From: Diadophis punctatus similis
Lineage: Eukaryota; Chordata; Lepidosauria; Squamata; Dipsadidae
DNA: 64,000 nt
Direction: 5' to 3'
NCBI GenBank assembly: GCA_023053685.1
Contig: JALIGW010000001.1
Span: 158,739,547 to 158,803,546, forward strand
Below, piece after piece: positions 1 to 9,860 of the stretch. Positions within the stretch are counted from its first letter, which is position 1; each line of letters begins with the position of its first letter. A program made the translations under genes and the position numbers. The notes beneath the pieces were generated by a model. That model was not told the origin of the DNA. It made no database searches and saw only the letters and a program-made list of their open reading frames with translations.

Positions 1-1
1 T

Positions 2-707
2 ACGGCGGCTGAACTGACGGGTCTACTCTCCCCTCCATCGGTGGATGTTCCGGTAGCTGTGCTCCACTCTCCAAATCCCATACCGGGGGAAGCTGAGGAG
101 CTCCTGAAACCGACTAGAACAACTCCTGCTAAAGTCCCACCATGCCTCGGCCTGGGCGGTTCGCACTTCCTGCTCTGCATCCTTCTTTGCCAGATCGTCT
201 CTCTTGTGGCTGCGCCAGCTCCAGGAGTGGATCCCCTCATCAGAACTTCGCATTCATCAAGACCTCAATAAAGTCATAGCTGCAACTCAATTTACTGCTG
301 ATGCTACACTCAGGGCAGCACGCTTTTCTTCAAAATCCATTGCGGCTGCCACCGCAGGTCGCAGGGTGAACTGGCTCAAGAACTGGACTGCCGATGCTCG
401 CCAAAAATGGCGCCTGGCATCTAAGCCGATTGCGGGTCAATCCCTTTTTGGGGAGGTTTTAGACCCGTTACTGGTGGAGTCTAAGGATCGTAGGAAGGTC
501 CTTCCAACTTATAACAAAAAAGGTTCTTTCCGTCATAACCCATATCCTAGACGGCCCTTTCGATCGGCTGACCAGGGTTCCAATCTGCCCCGAACCCCAG
601 GTCAGTATGGCCAAAGGTCCTTTTACCAGGATAGAGCGGCCAGGGGCAGATCTTACAAACGTCCCTATAGGGGATGGGGTAACAAGTTTCCCAGACGAGG
701 CAAATAA
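2..707 (+). pseudogene. DIRS gag-like region, frame-broken and 5'-truncated
   Basis: This is a probable gag (nucleocapsid-like) region. The first ~135 bases read in frame 2 as a plausible polypeptide. The reading then continues in frame 3 from about 133 to the TAA at 705-707, with a helical stretch followed by an Arg/Tyr/Pro-rich basic tail typical of nucleic-acid-binding gag C termini. No ATG opens the frame-3 part; the long frame lacks a good start. The frame change near 133-145 is either an indel in this copy or a misjudgement of a weakly conserved protein. The assignment rests mainly on position before the RT frame, because gag proteins are poorly conserved. The 3' end overlaps the RT frame by about 100 bases. 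Confidence 0.55.
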
Positions 708-2595
708 TTTATCTCAGGATTTCCCAATTGGAGGTAGACTAGCCAGGTTTGCGGATACCTTGGAATTGACCACTCAGGACGTCTGGGTTAGACAAACTAT
801 CCGTTTTGGGTTATCATTGGAATTTTGGTCACGGCCCACTCCAAGTTTTATACCCTGTCATGTTTCTGGAGTTCCAGAAAAGCGCCGGTTAATGGAACAG
901 GCCATCCACCATCTCCTGGAGATTAGGGCCATTGAACCGGTCCCTAGGGAACAAAGGGGAGCAGGAGTATACTCAATACTTTTTCTGGTCCCTAAACCCT
1001 CCGGGGATTGGCGACCTATACTGGATCTCAAAAGGTTAAACCAGTTTGTTAAATATCGCAAATTCAAAATGCAATCCCTACGTTCCATCCTCAGGGGTAT
1101 CCATAGGGGTGACTATCTGGTCTCCTTGGACCTATCCGAAGCATATCTCCACATCCCCATAGCACCTACAGACAGGAAGTTTCTCCGTTTCTGCCTTGCT
1201 GGAAGACACTTCCAGTATCGAGCACTCCCGTTTGGCCTCTCCTCAGCCCCCCGAGTCTTTACAAAGATCTTGGCGGCATTGGAGGCTCACCTTCGTTCCT
1301 TAGGAGTTCGGGTCCAGTGCTACCTGGACGATATTCTGCTTCAGGCTTCTTCCAGGTCCTTGGCAGAGCGTCATGTGCAAGTAGTGCTGGACGAGCTCCA
1401 ACGACATGGCTTCTCGGTAAACCACCGTAAGAGCTGTCTGGTTCCTAGTACCTCAATTCTCCATTTGGGCTCAATTATAGATTCCCAGCAGTGCAAGGTT
1501 TTCCTATCCCCCGAGCGACAGGGCAGCATTAGGGTCATCATAGGTAATATCAACCGCTGTCCATCAGTTTCTCTAGTCCTGTTGGCCACACTACTGGGAA
1601 AAATGATATCGTGCATCGATATCGTGCCCTGGGCACGGTTGCACTCCCGTAGATTGCAGTGGTTCTTACTTCCCCTTATTCCCCCGGGTCAGTCCCCCCC
1701 TGCAGTTTGGGTTCGTTTGCCCTCTCACGTTAGACAATCCCTAGTCTGGTGGACATCCTCAGCCTTGGAAGAAGGCTCTTCCTTCCTCCTACCAGATAGA
1801 ATTACAGTAACCACAGATGCCAGCCTCTCAGGCTGGGGGGCACACATTCAGGGCCAACTGGCCCAGGGTACCTGGTCTAGGGAGGAATCCAAATGCCCCA
1901 TTAACCTACTAGAACTTCGCACTATCCGTTTAGCGTTAAAGAGCTTTAAGACTAGAATAGAAGGTTCTCATGTGTTGGTCCTCACCGACAATGTCACGGC
2001 CAAAGCACATGTTAATAGGCAAGGGGGAACACGTTCAGCGGCCCTGCTTGAGGAGGCCTTGTCCCTGGGTCTGTGGGCAGAGAAACACCTTATTTCCCTT
2101 TCAGCGGAATATATTTCAGGGGAAGCCAACAAGCAGGCTGATTGGCTCAGCCGTCGGGATTTAGATCAGACCGAATGGCAACTACATCCAGGGGTGTTTC
2201 AGGATATTGTTCATAGATTTGGTTTACCTTTAATTGATCTGTTTGCTACCCCACAGAATGCACAGCTCAGCCGGTTCTACTCTCGCTTCCCGACAGAAGG
2301 CGCAGAAGCAGTCGACGCCCTGCACTCACCTTGGCCCCAGGGACTCCTGTATGCCTTCCCTCCCCTCCCTCTGCTCTCCAGGGTCATCCAGAAAATATTA
2401 AAACATTCTGCGGAGGTGATTCTAATTGCCCCTCACTGGCCACGCAGGGTTTGGTTCGGGGACCTCCTTTTCCTCTCCCGCAGTCACCCGTGGAGACTGC
2501 CCCCCCTTCCGGATCTGCTCCAACAGGGGGAAGTGGTTTACCCGGACCCTCAGTGGTTACGCTTGACCGCATGGCGGTTGAGCGGGAGGTCTTAA
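607..2595 (+). CDS. DIRS reverse transcriptase / RNase H / methyltransferase-like polyprotein
   Basis: This is an intact frame of 662 codons from the ATG at 607 to a stop at 2593-2595. It copies the element's RNA into DNA. The RT core is visible: a LDLSEAYLHIPI block and the catalytic YLDD box at residues 239-242. An RNase H domain follows, with TTDAS (Asp404), an LLELR glutamate, an LTDN aspartate and a late QADWLSR aspartate. The C-terminal ~140 residues start with a DLFATPQNA motif, followed by an APHWPRR motif. This matches the Dam-like methyltransferase-type domain typical of DIRS elements; whether it is active is unknown. The last 265 bases overlap the recombinase frame in another phase. 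The start choice is uncertain, since expression may depend on the upstream gag frame. Confidence 0.88.
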   Translation: MAKGPFTRIERPGADLTNVPIGDGVTSFPDEANNLSQDFPIGGRLARFADTLELTTQDVWVRQTIRFGLSLEFWSRPTPSFIPCHVSGVPEKRRLMEQAIHHLLEIRAIEPVPREQRGAGVYSILFLVPKPSGDWRPILDLKRLNQFVKYRKFKMQSLRSILRGIHRGDYLVSLDLSEAYLHIPIAPTDRKFLRFCLAGRHFQYRALPFGLSSAPRVFTKILAALEAHLRSLGVRVQCYLDDILLQASSRSLAERHVQVVLDELQRHGFSVNHRKSCLVPSTSILHLGSIIDSQQCKVFLSPERQGSIRVIIGNINRCPSVSLVLLATLLGKMISCIDIVPWARLHSRRLQWFLLPLIPPGQSPPAVWVRLPSHVRQSLVWWTSSALEEGSSFLLPDRITVTTDASLSGWGAHIQGQLAQGTWSREESKCPINLLELRTIRLALKSFKTRIEGSHVLVLTDNVTAKAHVNRQGGTRSAALLEEALSLGLWAEKHLISLSAEYISGEANKQADWLSRRDLDQTEWQLHPGVFQDIVHRFGLPLIDLFATPQNAQLSRFYSRFPTEGAEAVDALHSPWPQGLLYAFPPLPLLSRVIQKILKHSAEVILIAPHWPRRVWFGDLLFLSRSHPWRLPPLPDLLQQGEVVYPDPQWLRLTAWRLSGRS

Positions 2596-3629
2596 AACGA
2601 CAACATTATGATCTGGACACCATCGAAGTCATCTTGGCCTCCAGGCGTCCTTCCACTAACAGAGTGTATCAGAATACCTGGAAGGCTTTCTGTGAGTGGT
2701 GCAGACTGGAGGGTATCTCTCCTCTTTATGTGCCCATTCCTCTCCTACTCCGTTTCCTCAAGAAAGGACTAAATTTGGGGTTGGCCCCTAACACCCTTAG
2801 ACGCCAACTGGCCGCACTTTCCACCATTCTCTCCTGCCCAAATTGCCCCTCTCTGGCACATGTGCCCACGGTGCATAGGTTCCTTAAAGGAGCCTCCAAC
2901 ATCTGCCCGCCAGTCGTGCACCGTTTTCCCACCTGGGACCTACCCCTGGTCCTGGAGGCCCTAACCGGTCCCCCCTTTGAACCTTTAAGAGAGGCGCCCC
3001 TTAGCCTCCTGTCTTACAAGGTAGCTTTCCTTGTGGCTATAACATCAGCCAGACGTATCTCCGAGCTCTCAGCTCTCTCTATTCGGCAGGACCTTTGTCT
3101 TTTCCATCCAGACAGAGTGGTCCTCCGCCTAGACCCTTCCTTCCTTCCCAAAGTAAATTCCTTATTTCACCGTTCCCAGGAAATCATTCTCCCGTCCTTC
3201 TGTGCCCACCCACGTCATCCTAGAGAGCGTCAGTGGCATACTCTGGACGTGAGGCGTGCCTTGAAGGCTTATATCAACCGTACTTCGGCCTTTCGTAAAT
3301 CAGAGGCCTTGTTTGTTGCCTTCCTTCCCCGTTCCATGGGGCTCAAGGTTTCATCCCCTACCATAGGGAGGTGGATCAGAGCCACAATCACTAGAGCTTA
3401 TACCTCAGCTGGAAAGCCGGTACCAGAGACTATCACGGCCCATTCCACCCGCAGCGCCGCTACGTCGGCTGCATGGAAGACTCGGGCTTCACTTGAGGAA
3501 GTGTGTAGGGCTGCTACTTGGGTTTCCCCTACTCAGTTCATACGCCACTATAAAATTGATTCTTATGCTTCTACAGAGGCAGCCTTCGGCAGGCGAGTGC
3601 TTCAACAGGTTGCTGTGCCTCTGTCCTAG
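2571..3629 (+). CDS. DIRS tyrosine recombinase
   Basis: The frame is open from 2331. The first ATG is at 2571, giving 352 residues to the stop at 3627-3629. It would integrate the circular DNA copy of the retrotransposon by site-specific strand exchange, replacing the integrase used by LTR elements. Counting from 2331, the catalytic signature is present: SARRISEL with Arg at ~242, HSTR (His371, Arg374) and an RHYK tyrosine (Tyr407). The N-terminal half has the helical SAM-like core-binding character of phage-integrase folds (an NRVYQNTWKAFCEW block). All residues needed for catalysis appear intact and there is no internal stop, so the protein may be functional. An ATG just inside the RT frame's end suggests reinitiation or frameshifting for expression; that is inference. 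Confidence 0.87.
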   Translation: MAVEREVLKRQHYDLDTIEVILASRRPSTNRVYQNTWKAFCEWCRLEGISPLYVPIPLLLRFLKKGLNLGLAPNTLRRQLAALSTILSCPNCPSLAHVPTVHRFLKGASNICPPVVHRFPTWDLPLVLEALTGPPFEPLREAPLSLLSYKVAFLVAITSARRISELSALSIRQDLCLFHPDRVVLRLDPSFLPKVNSLFHRSQEIILPSFCAHPRHPRERQWHTLDVRRALKAYINRTSAFRKSEALFVAFLPRSMGLKVSSPTIGRWIRATITRAYTSAGKPVPETITAHSTRSAATSAAWKTRASLEEVCRAATWVSPTQFIRHYKIDSYASTEAAFGRRVLQQVAVPLS

Positions 3630-3698
3630 TAGACACTGGGGAGGAGTGGTTGCTTTAGTTGCCCTCCCTCGGGACTCGTAGCTTGGGTATGTCCCTCA

Positions 3699-3785
3699 CT
3701 GAATGCTGGCTTCAACCTCCAATGGAGAATGGGCGTTTACTTACCGTTGATACGCCCGTTCTCGTTGGTTGAAGCCAGCATTCAG
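3699..3785 (+). repeat. DIRS internal complementary region
   Basis: This is an imperfect palindrome whose outer arms (CTGAATGCTGGCTTCAACC and its complement) frame the region. Bases 3726-3785 are the exact reverse complement of the right terminus (4084-4143). In the DIRS replication model this region templates joining of the two ends into a circle. Its left part should match the left terminus, which is outside the window. Confidence 0.85.
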
Positions 3786-3857
3786 ACCCTCCCTTATGTT
3801 CTTTGGTTCTTACTGAATACGTTCTACACTGTTTTTTGCTCTACTACTTGTTGTATT

Positions 3858-3863
3858 AATAAA
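3858..3863 (+). promoter_or_regulatory. AATAAA polyadenylation signal of the DIRS element
   Basis: An AATAAA hexamer lies about 230 bases after the recombinase stop and before the right terminal repeat, followed by T/GT-rich sequence. This is a plausible 3' end signal for the element transcript. Confidence 0.4.
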
Positions 3864-4083
3864 TCCAGTTTTTTGTTACTTAATTCCGCAGTCTGAGGTG
3901 TGACTTACTCTCCTATTGGTGCAGTGTATTGTTTTTTGTTTGGTTAACACTGTTCCTTTCCACGTCAAGTCTGTCTTTCAGCTTCGTCTAAACTGGGCCA
4001 ATATCCAAGGAGGAGGAGGACAGAGGCTCAGTTTTTGATTGACAGACTCAGCCCTTGATGTGATTGGCTGTGGACAACCCTCA

Positions 4084-4143
4084 CTGAATGCTGGCTTCAA
4101 CCAACGAGAACGGGCGTATCAACGGTAAGTAAACGCCCATTCT
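4084..4143 (+). repeat. DIRS right inverted terminal repeat
   Basis: Sixty bases are identical to the reverse complement of 3726-3785. It begins just after CCCTCA and ends at CGCCCATTCT. Sequence after 4143 is AT-rich and unrelated, so this marks the element boundary. Confidence 0.85.
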
Positions 4144-7100
4144 GAAGTTTTACATCTTAACTACCGTACTTTAATCCTCACTGAAACCTAGTAATACTGG
4201 TAGCTTTGTATTCTTGAACTGATCTTCAGTTTTCTTTGAACAATTCTGTCTATGCAATCAAAACCAGTCAAATTATTGCTTTTCAGGAGCCCACAAAGCA
4301 CAAGCTTTTTGTTTCAGTCCTAATAATAATTTTGAAAAAGCAAGGGCAAGGGTTTGAGTCATAACGCATGACTAGCATTTAAGGTGTGGTTAGAAACTTC
4401 TGTCGAGCAGATTTGCCAGCAGATTAGCAAAAATCCGCCTGCGTTTTTTTTTTAAATTAAATTTTTGAAGTACTTAAAATAGTTTTTCATAAGAACACTT
4501 CAGAATACAGGTCAAAAGTTCAGTTATTTTAGCACACATTTATTTTTTAAGTGAATATGTTTCATCAGGGTATTACATATGAAAGCACACAGGACACATA
4601 CAATCATAGCTATTTAGGTACAGTTGCATTTCATTTTTGTATTTTCATTTATTCTAGTTGTTCAATCAGAATTTTCAAGACTGTTTTTCTTAAAATGTGA
4701 ACACTTAGTTGTCTTCAGAGTTTGCCTAGTTTTGGCATGGCTACTGATAAGAATTAGAAATAAGAGCTCCTCACAAAGGACAGCCCAGACAATTTAGGTA
4801 TTGAATTGTTTTTCTCATAACTTTAACAATGTAAGAAAAGATAAAAATGGAAAGCATTTTCCAAAAATAAAACTGGAAGCTTCTGGCCAAAAGTACTGAG
4901 TAATCAATGGAAACCAAGATTAATATTTCTGGAGATTTTTCTTTTCCCTGTAAAAGATCAGCCATATTAAAAATGTACTGCAAATAAGGGGCAGAATCTC
5001 AACATATTGCACACCTATGTAAATAAATTTACTAGAAAGGAGAAATTCTCTTCCATCACCATCCCAACATTGGAAAAAGTAAAAAGGGCAATGTCATTGC
5101 TGACATCCTGGAGATTATTGAAAATCCCCAGCATTAGACACATATCCTATATGAACATGTTTAACAAGGAAGTCAAGGAAAGCATAGGAAGCAATAAGAA
5201 TGCAATAAGGAGCATAAGAATATGAAAAGCTGGCCCAAATCAGGACAAGATTTGGCCCAAACCTGTAATCAAAATATATCTTTCTTTTTTGTACTTCACT
5301 CAAATAATTTAAACCAACATTTTTTAAAAAAAATTACAACAAAAGTAGCGAACTAATTAAGGGTATCAATTATCATGACAACACATGTAAGGAAAGGATA
5401 CTGCAGAACAGTACAATTTTGTCTGTGTGTGTGGTCTTCAGTGAAGAAACCACAGGGCAAGGCAAAATACCTTTGCTTGAATTGAATTGGGGGGGGGGGG
5501 GAATCTAAAGAATGAAGGTTCCCAACTACTGTTTTGCAGTCCCTGGAGGCCCATCTGATTGCACCACCAAAATTCAGCAGTGTGGTTTTCCAATAGAAAT
5601 CAGTGTAATGTTTATAAACTATTATTTCCGTGCTGAATTTTTCTCAGTACATTAATGAAAAAAATATTCTGTTTACAATTATTTTTCTTCCAGTTGCCCT
5701 TAATTATTTGGATTTTTTTCTCCTTACTCTTCCTATTTAATATCAAGGCTCTGCTTATTGGTGACTTTGACCAGGGTAGGAAAAAAATTAAAATGTGGCC
5801 CAACATTATTGAAAATTGTACCTCCCTGTTCTAAGTCTTTGGGATAAAATCCTCATCCTCATCATCTACTTGGCTTGAATAATATCTACCCAAAAAATCC
5901 TTAATGTTTATGTGAAATTGCTGTGTTCAACAACAGCAAAAATAGTCTAAATTCTGGTTTTGAATTACAAAAGAGTTTTATTTATTATTTTGATGTTGAG
6001 TGGGTACTTAACGCCTGAGAATTTCTAGTCTTGACTGCAAGACAAACCAGTCAAGTGTTTAATGTATGCAGAATGTATTCCATTCTTATAACTGATAATT
6101 AAGGGAAAGAAGTTCCATGTGTTTTAAAATACAGCATTGGACTGCCATCTGCTGACTTATATGAAGGTTGCTAGAGACCATATATTTTGTCTTTCAACCA
6201 AGTATTATGTTTTAAATAAAATACCAAGCTTTGACATAGATATCCTTTATTAGACTATAAAAATGATATGTGCAAGAGGCTGACCCACATTATGAACCAG
6301 TTTTGGTTTTGATTTGGCAACCCTTGAGAGTTCTGTATAATCCCTGCTGTTGAAATCAAATGGTGTAATTTCACATAATTTTGACACAGGAAACATAAAC
6401 TAGAGTGAAAATGTTTCATTCATTTATTATGAATGAAATAACCTACCTACGTGTTTGACATGATGTCATCTAGGTTATTACAGGTGTGACTAAAAGTATA
6501 AAATCCTTAAGTTGGTGATAGTTGCAGGTTGTGCTCTAGCAAATGGTAAGACTGGAAGAACCAGTGATAACTTCTGAGGAAAATGATGATTAAACATTCC
6601 AAATGAATACAATCCAGGGAAAAAATGTTATATTACTAGATGACACAAATGAATGAAAAGGTAGGAACAAGATGAGGCAGTGTAGTAAATGTAATCAGGC
6701 ATTTTTGAGACCCCAAAATTAAGAGAATGATGACTGTTGATGTAGAGATCTAGGTGATCTTTGGAAAGTAGGCATAGGGAGCAATGGTGACATAAACAAT
6801 AGCATACTTTAAGTTTGGCAATATTGGAAGTGTAAGAAAGAAGCTTAGATTGACTCCTCCCTAATTCACTGTAGTATCAGGTGAAGGGAGAGGACAATTC
6901 AGTCAGGCTTTCAAGTTTCAGCTATGCTGGCTGGAGAATTCTGGGAGTTGAAGTCCACAAGTCTTAAAGTTGCCAAGTTTGAAGACCTCTGGTCTATATC
7001 AACAAAGTGTGATTCCAGTCAGATTTATGGAATCTGTTTCTTGACGAAGACTATCTCATAGGTTAATATGAAGCAAGAGGAGTTATACTAAATGGGATAT

Positions 7101-7790
7101 AGGATAAAAGGTGCTTAGTGGAATAATGAAATGAAATAGCATGTGGATAGGGGGAAAAAGCATGTCGCAGAATGCTATCACAGTGATAATCAAATAAAGC
7201 TATATTGTGCAAAATGTATGAAGAGAAAAAGATTATTGCAAAGAATATGATAAAGAAGAACAAGGAATTATTAAGATAAAGAAAATACAGTGATTTTGAT
7301 GGAAATAAAGGATTGTTTTGAAAGTCAGTATAGAAAAATGAGCCTCCTGCAGACTGAATGGAATTAAAAACAAAAGTGATGACATCCTTTTCAATGATTT
7401 TTATGTAATAAGAAGAAGCCGAAGAAAGGACTGAATAAAGGAATTGAAATTAATCAAAATGAATATTAGAAATTCAGTGTTCAAGAAAAAAAATGGATGA
7501 CAAAGGAAGTATGAAGTTTTTTTTTTAATATTAAGAAAATTATAAATAGTATAACTGGAGAAATACTAAAATAAGAATGTACGGTAGCTCTTTTAGAGTG
7601 ACCGTATGATATTTAACATATTTATATGTGTACTGATTGGAAAATACTGTTATTGTTCGCTTATGCAAAAGAAAAGGAAACAAGTCTGAATACAAAAGCT
7701 ACAGAATTAAATATGCTTGTGTAGATAATTGGCAGAAATATGACCGAAGAGATATAAGAGATATAAGAAGAGATATGACACATGAACAAT
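4144..7790. other. Gene-free AT-rich intergenic DNA
   Basis: No coding region or conserved motif is recognisable. It contains a 13-base G run (5489-5501) and a half copy of the hairpin hAT MITE (6924-6991). All open frames are short and lack family resemblance. Confidence 0.6.
6924..6991 (-). mobile_element. Half of a fold-back hAT MITE
   Basis: It matches one arm of the hairpin element seen complete at 48181-48315 and 14474-14602 (shared core GGAGTTGAAGTCCACAAG, end near GACCTCTG). The other arm is missing, so it is a truncated copy. Confidence 0.65.
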
Positions 7791-8890
7791 ATTTGTGAAA
7801 TGCAGCATGTAGATTAGATTTTGCACTATTACCTTTCATTGAGAAAATGTTGAAGGGAAAAAATGTTTATTTTACATTTGTTGATTCAGAAGACGCACAT
7901 GATCAAGTGAACAGGCTTGAGTTATGAAATGTTTTACACAAATATGGAGTTGAAATTTGATTGCTAAATCTGGTAAGAGTAGTATATGATTAAACTAAAG
8001 CATGCATGAGAATAAATGGAATACTTAGCAAATGGTTTAACAATGAGGCAGAAGTAAAAATAAAAATGTATGATGTCCTCTTGGTTGCATAAGATATTTA
8101 TGGATAAATGTGTAGAGAACATTTGTGATGATGATAGAAGTGTATTGCTTGGGGGCATGAATGAATGTCTACATTTGTATGCAGATGAGGCCATGTTGGC
8201 TAAGAACCCAAATGATTTGCAGGGAACATTTGAAAGACTATAAGATGTAATTGAAAATTAGCTAAATGAATGTATTGAATACTAAGATAGCTGTATTAAA
8301 CAGGGAAAATTGAATGAATAATTACAATATAGACAGACGGTTAAAAAAGAGAGAAAGTAAATTGATGTGTGTACCCTGGCAGAATGTTCTTTCTGGGGAA
8401 TTAAATGGAGAATTTTTAAGATGTGCAAATAATGGTGGAAACACAGGGTGATATGAAGTATCTTGCAAGGAAGAATCTTTTATTTTTTTAAAGCAAAAAT
8501 AGATGGGTATAAAAGTATGCTTCTGCTCTCCTTGTTTTATGAAAGTGATACATAGGTACATCAGAGAAACTTAAACATAAGTTGAATGCTACAGGAATGG
8601 GTTACTTAAGAATTGTGGGTGTGAAATGAGAAGATATATGGTTAAAATGTAGGTGTGCTGAATAACATGAACTGAATACAAAAATGAATGACCAGTAGGA
8701 AAGGTGAGGTGGCTTGATGATATAACGAAGATGAATGGGTTGAGGGGAAGAGAAAGTAAGTCATGGTTGGATGGAATTGATGATATCCTGAAAAAGAGAA
8801 GAGAGGTTGTGTTAAGAACAAAGGAAATGAACACACATGGATGTGATGGAAGCACAAGCTTGCCCTTGTGCTTCCATCATATCCATGACT
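7790..8890 (+). pseudogene. Decayed non-LTR retrotransposon (LINE) reverse transcriptase
   Basis: Broken frames keep the order of a LINE reverse transcriptase: a FVDSEDAHDQVNR-like block near 7880-7915 (resembling the FVDLxKAYDRV motif), an ACMRING-like block near 8000, a WLHKIFMD-like block near 8090, and LYADEAMLAK near 8175-8205 in place of the YADD catalytic box. A basic SWLDGIDDILKKR-like stretch near 8763-8800 resembles the C terminus of such ORF2 proteins. Stops and frameshifts occur throughout, so it is inactive. The exact clade cannot be settled by eye. Confidence 0.6.
8836..8887. repeat. 23-bp inverted repeat (hairpin)
   Basis: The arms at 8836-8858 and 8865-8887 are reverse complements with a single mismatch around a 6-base loop. 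It lies at the apparent 3' end of the LINE relic. Confidence 0.8.
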
Positions 8891-9151
8891 GTACATAATG
8901 GTACAATCCATTAATAATTTCTCAAAGACAATATCATTGTCATACAATATACAATATCATCCTCTACTCATCTCTAGACCTTTTTCTGCTATGTGTAAAA
9001 AGTAATGTTTTCTAATTTGTGATTGCTAAAGTGGCGCTCTTCTCTTTGCCTGTAGTGCCTCATTTTATTGTAGGAACTCCCATCTGCAGCAATTAATGTA
9101 TGCTATGGCAAAAATTATTTTTCTCTTCTGGTTATGGGTTACTATTTAGGG

Positions 9152-9852
9152 CAGTGATGGCTAACCTTTTTCTCATCGCATGCCAAAAGTGTGTGCGCGT
9201 GCTGGCACCCATAATTCAATGCGGGTGCGACACCCCCCCCCATGCACACACATCCCGCATGTGCACATGACCTCCCTGTGCTCCTCCACGCATGCGCGTC
9301 AGTAATAGGTTTCACTTACCTTTCCTACCTGTTCGGAGATGTGCATGCGCAGAAGCTTCTGTGCATGCGCAGATCGTCCGTGATGACATCTGGGCGGAGC
9401 CTCCCACCGCCAACGCTACCGCTTCACCCGAACCGGGGCGAACTGGTAGCAACCCACCACTGATGCGCGTGTGACCCTCCCTGCCCCCCTGCATGCACGT
9501 GCAACCCCCCTGCGCTCCCCCCACCCCCGCACGCATGTACTTGCGACCCACCCCCACCCCGTTTTGGGCCTAGCAGGCCTCCTTGCAGCCTCTTGGAACC
9601 AAAAATGGGCCACAGGGGGTGCCGCACCCATCCCGCTCCCCACGCACGTGAGTGTGACACCCCTGCGCATGCACGCACATCTCCCGCATGCACCCCGCCC
9701 TCGCGCATGCATGGCAGATACCTAAAAATCAGCTGGCCGGCTGGAGGCGCGCACGCATGCACGGTGGAGCTGAGCTGGGCGACGGCTCGCGTGCCCGCGA
9801 GAGGGTTCTGCTTGCCACCTTTGGCAGGCGTGCCATAGGTTCGCCATCACGG
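9152..9852 (+). mobile_element. Non-autonomous hAT element with 8-bp TSD
   Basis: The ends are CAGTGATGGC and GCCATCACGG, approximate inverted repeats. The flanks are an exact 8-bp duplication, ATTTAGGG, at 9144-9151 and 9853-9860, the size made by hAT transposases. The interior is GC-rich with many CATGCGC-type words and no transposase. Another hAT element is nested inside (9300-9462). The open frames here are by-products of GC richness. Related copies are at 21984-23800, 28637-29018 and 59270-59704. Confidence 0.85.
9300..9462. mobile_element. Short hAT-type MITE nested in another hAT element
   Basis: A 163-bp insert begins CAGTAATAGG and ends CAACCCACCACTG. It is flanked by an exact 8-bp duplication, ATGCGCGT, at 9292-9299 and 9463-9470. 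It contains a CATGCGCAGAAGCTTCTG self-complementary core. Relatives sit at 21192-21358, 32645-32940 and 56266-56585. Confidence 0.82.
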
Positions 9853-9860
9853 ATTTAGGG

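Larger units (their letters stand above)
1..4143 (+). mobile_element. DIRS-type tyrosine-recombinase retrotransposon, 3' portion
   Basis: This is the 3' part of a retrotransposon whose left end lies outside the window. In order it carries a gag-like remnant, a long reverse transcriptase/RNase H/methyltransferase-like frame and, overlapping it, a tyrosine recombinase frame. It then has an internal complementary region (about 3699-3785) and a right inverted terminal repeat ending near 4143. Bases 3726-3785 are the exact reverse complement of 4084-4143. RT followed by an overlapping tyrosine recombinase plus an internal complementary region is diagnostic of DIRS elements, which integrate through a circular intermediate and make no target duplication. 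There is no LTR or integrase. The two enzyme frames are uninterrupted, so this is a young copy, although the gag region seen here changes frame. Confidence 0.9.

Noticed and set aside
9242..9838. Overlapping frames in all phases, some His/Ala/Cys-rich
   Set aside because: They lie inside a GC-rich hAT element with CATGCGC-type repeats; composition artefact.
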